NCBI RefSeq assembly: GCF_004000435.1
Contig: NZ_RBVZ01000006.1
Location: 1-64,000, forward strand
Direction: 5' to 3'
DNA: 64,000 nucleotides
Source: Alexandriicola marinus
GTDB lineage: Bacteria > Pseudomonadota > Alphaproteobacteria > Rhodobacterales > Rhodobacteraceae
Shown piece after piece: positions 1-8,220 of the stretch; position 1 is the stretch's first letter; each line of letters opens with the position of its first letter. The translations under genes and the position numbers were made by a program. The notes beneath the pieces are model-generated. The model was not told the DNA's origin. It searched no databases and saw nothing but the letters and a program-made list of their open reading frames with translations.

Positions 1-317
1 TCATGGGCGTGGCCAAGGCCGCGCTTGAATCGGCGGTCCGCTATCTGGCGAACGATCTCGGTCCCGAGGGCATCCGCGTCAACGCGATCTCGCCCGGCCC
101 GATGAAGACCCTCGCCGGGGCGGCAATCGGCGGCGCACGCAAGACGTTCAAATACACAGAAGCAAACGCACCTTTGGGCGGAAACGCGACGCTCGAGGCG
201 ATCGGCGGAACGGCCGTTTACCTCGCCTCAGAGGCCGGGGCCTGCACCACCGGCGAGATCATCCGCGTCGATGGCGGGTTCCACGTGCTCAGCATGCCTC
301 AGCCGGGCAACCTCTGA
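1..317 (+). CDS. fabI: Enoyl-[acyl-carrier-protein] reductase (NADH), C-terminal part
   Basis: This is the 3' end of a short-chain dehydrogenase/reductase whose start lies before the window. The visible 104 residues begin with MGVAKAALE, the segment that carries the catalytic lysine in FabI. They continue through GIRVNAISPGP and end with the usual GEIIRVDGGFH close. The match to FabI is much closer than to generic SDRs. FabI reduces enoyl-ACP in the last step of each fatty acid elongation cycle, in the cytoplasm. The reading frame is intact to the TGA. The following 155 bases before the next gene contain no coding frame I can support. The role is assigned from family resemblance only, because the cofactor-binding N-terminus is missing. 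Confidence 0.85.
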   Translation, partial: MGVAKAALESAVRYLANDLGPEGIRVNAISPGPMKTLAGAAIGGARKTFKYTEANAPLGGNATLEAIGGTAVYLASEAGACTTGEIIRVDGGFHVLSMPQPGNL

Positions 318-471
318 CACTAGACAACCGCCGCGTCGCACAAGGCGACACCCGGCGGGAATGCGGACACGATCCCGTTTTTCCTCCGTCAAGGGGAGGC
401 TTTGCCCTTTATAGAGACCGGCAATCGGGGCAGGCTCCTGATCGCCGGCAACAATTCGAGTCGACTGATCC

Positions 472-1161
472 ATGCCCAACCAGACCCAGCCATTTGTTTG
501 CGTCTTCGACGCCTACGGGACGCTTTTCGACGTGAACGCGGCCGCCCGGCGCGCGGCCGAAGGGCCGGATGGCGCACGGCTGAAAGAGGTGTGGCCCGAG
601 GTCGCGCGGGACTGGCGGATGAAGCAGCTGCAATACACGTGGCTGCGTGCCGTCGCGGGGCGGCATTGCGATTTCTGGAAGGTCACGCAGGACGGGCTCG
701 ACTGGGCGCTGGAGGCCGCGGGCCTCGATGATCCTGCGCTGCGGCAGCGTCTTCTCGATCTTTATCTCGAACTCGACACCTACCCTGGGGTGCCCGATGT
801 GCTGTCGACGCTCAAGGCTGCGGGGCATAAGACGGCAATCCTGTCGAACGGATCGCCGGACATGCTGGCCGCGGCGGTGACGTCCGCGGGACTGACCGAC
901 AAGCTCGATTCCGTTCTTTCCGTCGAAGAGGCGGGCATCTTCAAACCGCATGACCGGGTCTATGATCTGGTGATCGACCAGTTCGGCGGACCCAAGCACA
1001 AGGTGTTGTTCGTCTCGTCGAACGGCTGGGATGCGGCGGGCGCGGCCGGCTATGGGTTCCGCACCGTCTGGGTCAATCGCGCGGGCGATCCCGTCGACAG
1101 GCTTTATGCCGAGCCTCATCACATTCTGCCCGACCTGACCTCCCTGCCGGAGGTTGTCTGA
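472..1161 (+). CDS. Haloacid dehalogenase, type II (HAD superfamily)
   Basis: The product has 229 residues, the normal size for L-2-haloacid dehalogenases. The HAD nucleophile motif is FDAYGTLFD with Asp13. Ser125-Asn126 (LSNGSPDML), Lys158 (IFKPHDRVY) and the SSNGWDAAGA segment around Asn184 to Asp187 are the other type II signatures. The family hydrolyses 2-haloalkanoates to 2-hydroxyacids through an aspartyl ester in the cytoplasm. The true substrate here is unknown and many relatives have lost dehalogenase activity. It heads a tightly spaced plus-strand run, since the next gene starts inside its stop codon (TGATG). No strong ribosome binding site precedes the ATG. Confidence 0.85.
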   Translation: MPNQTQPFVCVFDAYGTLFDVNAAARRAAEGPDGARLKEVWPEVARDWRMKQLQYTWLRAVAGRHCDFWKVTQDGLDWALEAAGLDDPALRQRLLDLYLELDTYPGVPDVLSTLKAAGHKTAILSNGSPDMLAAAVTSAGLTDKLDSVLSVEEAGIFKPHDRVYDLVIDQFGGPKHKVLFVSSNGWDAAGAAGYGFRTVWVNRAGDPVDRLYAEPHHILPDLTSLPEVV

Positions 1162-1985
1162 TGCCGCATTTCACAACACCGGACGGGATTTCCCTGCATT
1201 TCACCGATGAGGGCGCCGGCACGCCGATCCTGTGCCTTGCGGGGCTGACGCGCAACGGTGCGGATTTCGATCACGTGGCTCCGCAACTGGCGGGGCACCG
1301 GACGATCCGGCTCGACAGCCGGGGGCGTGGCCTGTCCGACTGGGCCGATCCCGAAACCTATACCATCCCGCAGGAAAGCGCGGATGCGCTGGCGCTGCTG
1401 GATCATCTGGGGCTGGAACGGGCAGCGATCCTCGGCACATCACGCGGCGGTCTGATCGCGATGACGATCGCCATCCTTGCGAAAGACCGGCTGACAGGCG
1501 TCTGCCTCAACGATATCGGCCCTGTGATCGAGACAAAGGGGCTCGGTACGATCGAAACCTACATAGGCCGGACACCGCCGCAAAAGACCTATGAGGAAGC
1601 CGCGCGTTCGCGCGCGATCCTGTGGCGTGCCTTTCATGACGTCCCGCACGAGAGATGGCTCGCCGAGGTTCGCGCCCATTACGAGGAAACGTCCGAGGGG
1701 CTTGCCCTGCGCTATGATCCCGCCTTGGGCGATGTCTTCCGCGCGGGGGCCAGTTCCAAGGCGATCCCGGACATGTGGCCGCTTTTCGATGCGTTCGAGG
1801 GGCTGCCGCTTGCCCTGATCCGCGCCGATGGTTCGGATATCCTCTCAAAGGCGACCGCCGATGAAATGGCGCGCCGCCGCCCCGACATGATCCGCGCCGA
1901 AGTCTCGGGGCGCGGCCATGTTCCGTTTCTCGATGAACCCGAAGCGCGGGACGCGATTGCCCGCTGGCTGGACCTTCTCCCATGA
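1161..1985 (+). CDS. Alpha/beta hydrolase
   Basis: This is a 274-residue alpha/beta-fold hydrolase. The nucleophile elbow is GTSRGG with Ser94. The oxyanion region near LCLAGLTRNG and a C-terminal histidine in GRGHVPFLDEP complete the expected triad. Members hydrolyse esters, lactones or C-C bonds, and the substrate cannot be read from the sequence. Its ATG overlaps the stop of the dehalogenase, and its own TGA overlaps the next ATG (ATGA). The gene is therefore probably translationally coupled on both sides, which suggests a shared catabolic operon with the downstream pcaD and pcaC. Confidence 0.8.
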   Translation: MPHFTTPDGISLHFTDEGAGTPILCLAGLTRNGADFDHVAPQLAGHRTIRLDSRGRGLSDWADPETYTIPQESADALALLDHLGLERAAILGTSRGGLIAMTIAILAKDRLTGVCLNDIGPVIETKGLGTIETYIGRTPPQKTYEEAARSRAILWRAFHDVPHERWLAEVRAHYEETSEGLALRYDPALGDVFRAGASSKAIPDMWPLFDAFEGLPLALIRADGSDILSKATADEMARRRPDMIRAEVSGRGHVPFLDEPEARDAIARWLDLLP

Positions 1986-2953
1986 ACATAGACATGATCC
2001 GCGCGGCGGCCCAAAGACTGCAGGGCCACGTGATCGAGACGCCCCTGCTGTTTTCGCCGGGTATCGACGCCATCGCGGGCCGTCGCGTCCTTATCAAGGC
2101 CGAGGCCCTGCAGGTCACCGGATCGTTCAAGGCAAGGGGTGGGTGGTCCGCCCTGTCGGCATTGACGCCCGAGGCCCGCAAGGCCGGTATCATCGCCTTT
2201 TCATCAGGCAATCACGCCCAGGGCGTGGCCCGCGCTGCCGCGGCCTATGGCGCGCCTGCAGTCATCATCATGCCGTCGGATGCGCCTGCGGCCAAGATCG
2301 ATGGCACCCGGGCCCTGGGGGCCGAAGTCGTCCTCTATGATCGCGGCTCCGAAAGCCGCGAACAGATCGGCGATGCGCTCGCCCGCGAACGCGGTCTGAC
2401 CCTGATCAAACCCTATGACGAGCCCGAAGTGATCGCCGGTCAGGGGACAACCGGTCTGGAAATCGCTCGGCAGGCGGCCGCGTTGGGCATCACCGATGGC
2501 GAGGTGCTGGTCTGTTGCGGCGGCGGCGGGCTCACATCAGGGATCGCCCTCGCCCTTGAGGCCGAGGCCCCCGCGATGACGGTCCGGCCCGTTGAACCGG
2601 CCGGGTTCGACGATGTCGCCCGCTCCCTTGTCTCGGGCCGGATCGAACGGAACGACCAATCGACAGGATCGATCTGCGACGCCGTCCTGACACCGGCGCC
2701 CGGTGACCTGACATTTCCCATCATGCACCGGCTTTGCGGCCCCGGCCTGACGGTCACCGACGCCGAGGCGCGCCGGGCCGTCCGCGCGGCAGCACGGCAC
2801 CTCAACCTTGTCGTCGAACCCGGAGGTGCGATCGCGCTGGCGGCAGCACTTTTCCACGGCGACGAGATCGAGGGGGATCATGTCATCGTCACCGCCTCTG
2901 GCGGCAACATCGACACCGACATGTTCGTCGATATTCTGAAGGAGGAGAAATGA
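1982..2953 (+). CDS. Threonine/serine dehydratase (PLP-dependent)
   Basis: The product has 323 residues of the fold-type II PLP family. The Schiff-base lysine is Lys50 in TGSFKARGG. The SSGNHAQGVA loop binds the substrate and the glycine-rich CCGGGGLTSG loop binds the cofactor phosphate. There is no C-terminal regulatory ACT domain, so this is the short catabolic type (threonine ammonia-lyase, serine dehydratase or a racemase-like relative) rather than biosynthetic IlvA. It would convert threonine or serine to a 2-oxoacid plus ammonia in the cytoplasm. It overlaps both neighbours by ATGA junctions. Confidence 0.85.
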   Translation: MNIDMIRAAAQRLQGHVIETPLLFSPGIDAIAGRRVLIKAEALQVTGSFKARGGWSALSALTPEARKAGIIAFSSGNHAQGVARAAAAYGAPAVIIMPSDAPAAKIDGTRALGAEVVLYDRGSESREQIGDALARERGLTLIKPYDEPEVIAGQGTTGLEIARQAAALGITDGEVLVCCGGGGLTSGIALALEAEAPAMTVRPVEPAGFDDVARSLVSGRIERNDQSTGSICDAVLTPAPGDLTFPIMHRLCGPGLTVTDAEARRAVRAAARHLNLVVEPGGAIALAAALFHGDEIEGDHVIVTASGGNIDTDMFVDILKEEK

Positions 2954-4158
2954 CCGGCAGGGCAAAGGTCGCGAGTTTCAACGTCAAGAACCTGATCGGT
3001 TCGGATCAGGAGTTTTACGAGTTCCAAAGCTACACGCCCGAGGAATACGCGTGGAAAAAGGCCTGGCTTGCCGATCAGGTCGTGCAGATGGATGCCGACA
3101 TCATCGGCTTTCAGGAAATCTTCGAGGAAGACGCGCTGCGCGACGTGATCGCCGAGGCCGATGCGCGCGGCACCGCGCGCAACGCGGCCAGCATCCCGGA
3201 CCGGTCAAAGCCCTATAGCGGGAAAGCGATCTTCAATCGTCTGGACTATACCGCCTATTCGGGCGCGGCGCTTGCCTTCGCGCCGAACAGCGCAGACCCG
3301 GGTTTGCCCGGCAAGCGCCGGCCCGGCGTGGCGATCCTGTCCCGGCTGGGGTTCGACGGCGCGCCGGTGATCATACAAGATCTTGATCAGCCGCTGACGA
3401 TCCCGTTCGGGGCCCTGCGCGGGCTCGACGGCGACGCCGGAAGCTATACCGTGCGCCGCCTGTCCCGGCCGATCCTGAAAGCGCGCATCCCGATCGGCGG
3501 CGTGACGGTCACGGTCTTCAACTGTCACCTGAAATCGAAACTCGGGGAATACCTTTCGCCCGAGGGGGCCGATTTTCCGCCCGAGGCCGACCTCACGAAT
3601 TACGATCCGGTGGGCCGCGCCCTTGGCTCGCTTCGCGCAGCGCTCAGACGGATGGCGGAAGCGTGGATCCTGCGGCGCGAGATCGTGGCCGAACTGCGCG
3701 CGGGCAACCCCGTCATCGCGATGGGCGATTTCAACGACGGCGAACATGCCGTCAGCTCCGAAATCATCGCCGGCGAGGTTCCGTTCAAGAACTATTCATG
3801 GATGCTGCGCCACGACGCCAAGACCTATGGCGACCGCTACAGCTACGAGGAAAACATCCAGATCACCGAGGACGTCGACCGCGTTCGCCTGCATTCGGCA
3901 GAGAAATTGTTCATCCGGAAATCCCTGCGCGACATGGTCTATACCTCCGCCTTTGGCGGGGTCTACGAAAGCATCGACCAGATCTACCTGTCGCGCCATT
4001 TTCATCCGGAATATGAACACCGACTTGGTGAGATGGAATATTTCAGTGTGCTCAACGATCATCTGACCGACGGCTCCCATGCCGAGGCGCCCTATAACAA
4101 GCTGGCCTCCGATCACGGGCAGATCATCGCCCATCTGCGGATGGGCCAACCCCGCTGA
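2950..4158 (+). CDS. Endonuclease/exonuclease/phosphatase family protein
   Basis: The 402-residue product has the EEP fold signatures. These are an N-terminal FNVKNLIG, the metal-binding glutamate in IIGFQEIFEE, MGDFNDGEHA, and a C-terminal SDHGQIIAHLR with the catalytic Asp-His pair. The superfamily includes nucleases, phosphodiesterases and sphingomyelinase-like enzymes. I see no signal peptide, so it is probably cytoplasmic. The ATG at 2950 overlaps the TGA of the dehydratase and follows GGAGG, so I prefer it over the upstream in-frame extension. Its place between amino-acid and aromatic catabolism genes does not reveal the substrate. Confidence 0.75.
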   Translation: MTGRAKVASFNVKNLIGSDQEFYEFQSYTPEEYAWKKAWLADQVVQMDADIIGFQEIFEEDALRDVIAEADARGTARNAASIPDRSKPYSGKAIFNRLDYTAYSGAALAFAPNSADPGLPGKRRPGVAILSRLGFDGAPVIIQDLDQPLTIPFGALRGLDGDAGSYTVRRLSRPILKARIPIGGVTVTVFNCHLKSKLGEYLSPEGADFPPEADLTNYDPVGRALGSLRAALRRMAEAWILRREIVAELRAGNPVIAMGDFNDGEHAVSSEIIAGEVPFKNYSWMLRHDAKTYGDRYSYEENIQITEDVDRVRLHSAEKLFIRKSLRDMVYTSAFGGVYESIDQIYLSRHFHPEYEHRLGEMEYFSVLNDHLTDGSHAEAPYNKLASDHGQIIAHLRMGQPR

Positions 4159-4201
4159 CCGTTCGGGTCCGGGCCCGACCGACGCAAGAAAGGAACCAAA
4201 G

Positions 4202-5002
4202 ATGCGCAGTCTTTCAGTGTCGCGCGACGACGCAGAGCTTTATTCCCGCGTCGACGGGGTCGACGATCCCGATGCGCCCACGATCGTGTTCGCGAATTCG
4301 CTGGGAACGGACCTGACGCTCTGGGATCCGATGCTGCCCCACCTGCCGGGCGGCCTGCGGCTGATCCGGTATGACAAGCGCGGCCATGGCCGCTCGTCCG
4401 TGCCGCCCGCGCCCTATTCGATGGGGGCGCTGGTGTCGGATGCCGAGGCGGTCTGCGATGCGTGGGAGGTGAAGGATTGCCTCTTCGTCGGGCTGAGCGT
4501 CGGGGGCCTGATCGCGCAGGGGTTGGCGGTCAAACGGCTCGATCTGGTGCGCGGGCTGGTGCTGTCAAACACCGCCGCGAAGATCGGCACGAAGGAGCGT
4601 TGGCAGGAACGGATCGATGCCGTCATGAGCAGCGGAATGGAGGCCGTGGCGGACGGTGTGCTCGAACGGTGGTTCGGCTCGGCCTTCCTTGCCTCGCCCG
4701 ACCTCGCCCCCTGGCGCGCGCTTCTGCTGGCAACCCCTCCCGAAGGTTATGCCGGGGTCTGCGCTGCGATTGCAGGCACGGATTTCTTCAGCACCACGTC
4801 AGGCCTGCGCCTGCCGACGATGGGGATCGCCGGGTCCGAAGACCAGTCGACACCGCCCGACATGGTCAGGGAAACAACGGGCCTTGTGCCCGGGTCGCGG
4901 TTCGAACTGATCCGCAAGGCAGGTCACCTGCCCTGCGTCGAAAAGCCCGAGGAATACGCCGCGCTGCTTGTCGATTTCATGAAGGAGATTGGCCATGTCT
5001 GA
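4202..5002 (+). CDS. pcaD: 3-oxoadipate enol-lactonase
   Basis: This is a 266-residue alpha/beta hydrolase closely resembling PcaD. It has FANSLGTDLTLWD near residue 30, YDKRGHGRS, the nucleophile elbow GLSVGG (Ser99) and a C-terminal GHLPCVEKPEE carrying the catalytic histidine. It hydrolyses 3-oxoadipate enol-lactone to 3-oxoadipate in the protocatechuate branch of the beta-ketoadipate pathway, in the cytoplasm. The ATG at 4202 follows an AAGAAAGGA-type ribosome binding site. It overlaps pcaC by eight bases, the standard pcaD-pcaC arrangement. The protocatechuate dioxygenase genes pcaGH are not in the window, while a pcaB lies 9 kb downstream. Confidence 0.88.
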   Translation: MRSLSVSRDDAELYSRVDGVDDPDAPTIVFANSLGTDLTLWDPMLPHLPGGLRLIRYDKRGHGRSSVPPAPYSMGALVSDAEAVCDAWEVKDCLFVGLSVGGLIAQGLAVKRLDLVRGLVLSNTAAKIGTKERWQERIDAVMSSGMEAVADGVLERWFGSAFLASPDLAPWRALLLATPPEGYAGVCAAIAGTDFFSTTSGLRLPTMGIAGSEDQSTPPDMVRETTGLVPGSRFELIRKAGHLPCVEKPEEYAALLVDFMKEIGHV

Positions 5003-5393
5003 CCCCGAAAACCCACGCTTTGCCAAGGGCGACAAGACACGCCGCGCGATCCTTGGAGATCGCTTTGTCGATCGCGCCGAGGCCGCGCTGACACCGCTGG
5101 ACACCACGTTCCGCGAACTGACGACCGAGGCGGTCTGGGGCACGGTCTGGGCCTCGGACGGGCTTGATCTGCGCGAAAAATCGCTGGTGACCGTCGCGTT
5201 GCTGGCCGGGGCGGGCCAGAACGAAGAACTGGGTCTGCACATCCATGTCGCGCGCAAGAATGGCGCGACCCGCGAAGACCTGATGGAGGTCTTCCTCCAT
5301 GTCGCCGCCTATGCGGGTGTGCCGCGCGCAAATCAGGCGATCCGGGTTGCGAAATCCGTCTGGGCCGAAATGGACAAGGCCGAACAGGGCTAG
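4995..5393 (+). CDS. pcaC: 4-carboxymuconolactone decarboxylase
   Basis: The product has 132 residues, the usual length for a single-domain PcaC of the AhpD-like CMD fold. It contains the conserved WGTVWASDGLDLREKSLVTV helix and the downstream HIHVARKNGATREDLMEV, in which the catalytic histidine resides. It decarboxylates 4-carboxymuconolactone to 3-oxoadipate enol-lactone, the substrate of PcaD encoded just upstream. I start it at the ATG at 4995 because AAGGAG lies seven bases before it. A TTG six bases earlier is in frame but badly spaced. It is the last gene of the plus-strand run and converges on the L,D-transpeptidase eight bases later. Confidence 0.88.
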   Translation: MSDPENPRFAKGDKTRRAILGDRFVDRAEAALTPLDTTFRELTTEAVWGTVWASDGLDLREKSLVTVALLAGAGQNEELGLHIHVARKNGATREDLMEVFLHVAAYAGVPRANQAIRVAKSVWAEMDKAEQG

Positions 5394-5400
5394 TCCGGCC

Positions 5401-6252
5401 TCAGCCTTCGCCGGCCACCGCCTGAAGAAGCTCTTCGGGCGTCGCATTCGGATCGACGGCATCGAAATCCGGCGGCCTGTCGCGGGCCAGCGCCTCTTCG
5501 CCGTAAACCTCGTCGGGATCGAGGATGACGGGCGGCAACTCCACGCCGCGCCCGAAATACTCGGGATCGACGCGCAGGGATTCCTCTTCGGAGCGCACAT
5601 GCACCGGCGTATCGAGCGGGACCCTGTCGTAAAGGTCGATGATGTCCTGGTTGAACATGCGGATGCATCCGGCCGAGCCGGAATTTCCGATGGAATTCAG
5701 ATCATTGGTGCCGTGAATGCGATAGAACGTATCGCGCCCGTTGCGAAAGAGATAGAGCGCACGACTGCCCAGAGGGCTGCGCAGGCCACCGGGAATGCCC
5801 TGACGGAACGGCTCATAGACCTCGGGCTCGCGGCGGATCATGTTCTGGGTCGGGGTCCAGCCCGGCCATTGCCGCTTGAGCCGGATAATGCCGTTGCCCT
5901 GAAAGGCAAGGCCGGCGCGGCCGACGCCGACCGGATAGCGAATGGTGAATTCGACGCCTTCGTTCGGAATCCAGTAGAGGAATTTGGCATAGGGATCGAC
6001 GTCGATCGTTCCGGGTTCCTGTTCACCGATATAGACCCCGGTCATCCGGCGGTTCACGCCTTGGGTATATTCGATCGGAACGGGTGGCAGCGTATAGCCG
6101 GCGTCAAAGACCGGACCGTAGTCGTCCAGATGCTCTACACCCGGAACCGTCAGGTTCCCGTCGCTTTCCTCTTCGATGGGAGCCGCGCAGGCGGCAAGAG
6201 AGCCCAGCATCAAGCTACCGAAACTGCGGCGGGACAGGGCGTTTGAGGGCAT
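5401..6252 (-). CDS. L,D-transpeptidase (YkuD domain), probable Tat lipoprotein
   Basis: The 283-residue product starts with a short n-region, a twin-arginine motif (LSRRSFGS), a hydrophobic stretch and a lipobox-like LAAC. This is consistent with Tat export and lipidation at the cysteine near residue 21. The YkuD domain shows IHGTNDLNSIG and the active-site segment SAGCIRMFN with the nucleophilic cysteine. The family makes 3-3 peptidoglycan cross-links or attaches lipoproteins to peptidoglycan in the periplasm. A GTG at 6321 would add 23 residues before the signal, which would be unusual, so I prefer the ATG at 6252. No neighbouring gene indicates a special role. Confidence 0.85.
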   Translation of the reverse strand: MPSNALSRRSFGSLMLGSLAACAAPIEEESDGNLTVPGVEHLDDYGPVFDAGYTLPPVPIEYTQGVNRRMTGVYIGEQEPGTIDVDPYAKFLYWIPNEGVEFTIRYPVGVGRAGLAFQGNGIIRLKRQWPGWTPTQNMIRREPEVYEPFRQGIPGGLRSPLGSRALYLFRNGRDTFYRIHGTNDLNSIGNSGSAGCIRMFNQDIIDLYDRVPLDTPVHVRSEEESLRVDPEYFGRGVELPPVILDPDEVYGEEALARDRPPDFDAVDPNATPEELLQAVAGEG

Positions 6253-6579
6253 GAGCTGGAACCATCCGGATATTGTTTGAGGGATAGATATCAGCCTGTG
6301 CCGGAAGTGCAATTCAAGCACCCGTTAGTTGTTCCGCCAAAACCACGTTGTGCCCCGGGGACCACGACACCGTGGCACATGGTCTGCCGAAGAAACGGGC
6401 ACGGGCCCCACGATCCGGTTATCGCGCGCCTCACGATCGTGACAAGGCAGGTATGACACGGCACAATGTCAACTTGGTCAGACGCTTGAGTTCACGAATC
6501 AGTTTCCGCCACCCCCGGGGCAGAACCGAACCGACGGCTTTTCTTCCGGGATCGCGGATTCGTTGCGGAGGATTGTCTT
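6253..6579. other. Divergent intergenic region without a gene
   Basis: This is a 327-base gap between the L,D-transpeptidase (leftward) and a HAD-family gene (rightward). Both promoters must lie here. I see no convincing conserved coding frame, no repeat of note and no confident minus-35/minus-10 pair. The one landmark is GGAGG at 6567-6571, eight bases before the TTG that I take as the start of the HAD gene. Confidence 0.5.
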
Positions 6580-7191
6580 TTGATCGTGGTAATGCTCGAC
6601 ATCGATGGGGTTCTGATCGACGGCCGTCCCGAAGACGGAGCGGCTTGGCACACGGATCTTGAGGCAGATCTGGGCGTTTCGGTCCAGGCCCTTCAAGACA
6701 CCTTCTTCGGCCCCTTCTGGCAGGACATCGTCATCGGCAAGACAGAGATGATGCCGCGGCTGGAGGCCGCGCTCGCGATGATAGACGCGCCTGTATCGGC
6801 ATCGGCTTTGCGCGATTACTGGTATGAGAGCGACAGCCGCATCGTCCCCGAGGTCGCCGACTGGGCACGGGCCATAAGGGCAGAAGGCGTGCAGGTGTTC
6901 CTGTGCTCCAACCAGGAAGTCGGGCGCGCGTATTACCTGCTCAACCGCCTCGCACTCGGGGAATTCGTCTCGGGCATCGTCTATTCGGGCGCCATCGGTG
7001 CGGCCAAGCCTGACCCGGTATTCTTCAGGCGCGCCGCGCAAGGGTTTCCGGCGGCCACACCCCTGCTGATCGATGACGTTTCCGAGAATGTCGAAGGCGC
7101 AAGGCAGGCCGGCTGGCGGGCGATCCACTACCGCGATCCATCGGATTTGCCGGCAGCAGATGATCCGATCTGGGGGCCTATTCCCCGGTAA
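6580..7191 (+). CDS. HAD-family hydrolase
   Basis: This is a 203-residue HAD phosphatase-like protein. The first motif is MLDIDGVLIDG (DxDG), followed by a serine/threonine-type motif in VFLCSNQE and the acidic motif LLIDDVSENVEGARQAGW. Its size suggests a small-molecule phosphatase such as a phosphoglycolate- or sugar-phosphatase-like enzyme, but the substrate is unknown. The start is TTG at 6580 because GGAGG at 6567-6571 is eight bases upstream. GTG at 6586 and ATG at 6592 are alternatives that would still keep the catalytic aspartates. Its 3' end overlaps the convergent hydrolase gene by 14 bases. Confidence 0.75.
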   Translation: MIVVMLDIDGVLIDGRPEDGAAWHTDLEADLGVSVQALQDTFFGPFWQDIVIGKTEMMPRLEAALAMIDAPVSASALRDYWYESDSRIVPEVADWARAIRAEGVQVFLCSNQEVGRAYYLLNRLALGEFVSGIVYSGAIGAAKPDPVFFRRAAQGFPAATPLLIDDVSENVEGARQAGWRAIHYRDPSDLPAADDPIWGPIPR

Positions 7192-7957
7192 TCGCCCGTG
7201 TCAGATCGCTTTCGGGATCGGCAAGCGGTGCGATGACATCGAAATGGTGCTTGTCCGGCGCAATGACCGCATCGGCGCACCAGAGCCTGCTCAGCATGCG
7301 CGCCTGATGCAGAAAGGCGGGGCGTTCCTCCTCTCCCACCCATACCGTGACGGGACAGTCGGGCGCCGGGCGCCGGGCCGGGCTTTCCAGAAGGGCCTCG
7401 ACCGCGTCGATCCGCAGATCGCCGTTCATCGTCGTCTTCATCAGCGGACCAAGGTCGGAAATCGGGGAGATCGGAACGATCCGCGCCACCCGCTCGCGCG
7501 CGGCAAGCGCGACATCCTCGTTGCCCATCCTCGCTGCAAGATGGCCACCTGCCGAATGTCCGGTGATGACGATCGGACCCGACCGATCGGCCGCGATGGC
7601 GTCGATTGCGCCTGCGACCTGAACTGTGATTTCCTGGATGCGCTTGTTCGGGGCCAGATCATAGGCCGGCATCGCAACCGCCCAACCCCGCGCCAGCGGC
7701 CCGGCGGCGAGATGCGAAAAATAGCTCGGATCGAACCTGAGCCAGTAGCCGCCATGAATGAAGATCACCGTGCCCCGTGCCGCGCCATCCGGTTCGAACA
7801 GATCGTAGGTTTCCCGTTCCCCCGGGCCATAGCGCAGACCGATCCTGCCGCCGCTCTTTTCACGAAATTCGCGTGCGGCCTCGGCCCACCTGTCCGGATA
7901 GCTGTCGCCATCTGGAATGAACGGAGCGTTCGCGTAGGCGGTATCGTTTTCCATCAT
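7178..7957 (-). CDS. Alpha/beta hydrolase, kynurenine formamidase-like
   Basis: The 259-residue alpha/beta hydrolase carries the HGGYW oxyanion-hole motif typical of arylformamidase and hormone-sensitive-lipase relatives. It also has the nucleophile elbow GHSAGGH, a late aspartate region and the catalytic His in DKHHFDVI. This pattern fits N-formylkynurenine formamidase (tryptophan degradation), but no kynurenine gene is nearby, so I keep the call general. It is cytoplasmic, with no signal peptide. It is transcribed leftward, converging on the HAD gene with a 14-base overlap and diverging from the DUF2254 gene. Confidence 0.75.
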   Translation of the reverse strand: MMENDTAYANAPFIPDGDSYPDRWAEAAREFREKSGGRIGLRYGPGERETYDLFEPDGAARGTVIFIHGGYWLRFDPSYFSHLAAGPLARGWAVAMPAYDLAPNKRIQEITVQVAGAIDAIAADRSGPIVITGHSAGGHLAARMGNEDVALAARERVARIVPISPISDLGPLMKTTMNGDLRIDAVEALLESPARRPAPDCPVTVWVGEEERPAFLHQARMLSRLWCADAVIAPDKHHFDVIAPLADPESDLTRAITGE

Positions 7958-8220
7958 CTGACCGGGCTGTTGCTGGCGTGGGCCCCTGCACCGGCGTGGC
8001 GCAAATGCGTGGTCCCTTCCTTTCCAGCCTAGCCCAGAATCCCGCGAAAGACGATACCACGATTTCGCCCACAGCTGTCAGGCGACCGTATTCCGGGCGT
8101 CGAAGGCGTGTTGCGCTCGACCATCCAAGTGGCCCGATGGAGGGTTGGCTCCAGATGACCTATAGTGCTGCGAAACCCCGCCCGGCCATCGGGCGGAACC
8201 GGATATGGGAAAGGAGAATG

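Noticed and set aside
6348-6662. A 104-codon plus-strand frame in the 6253-6579 gap
   Set aside because: It runs into the HAD gene in another frame, is Arg-rich, and has no ribosome site or recognised similarity.
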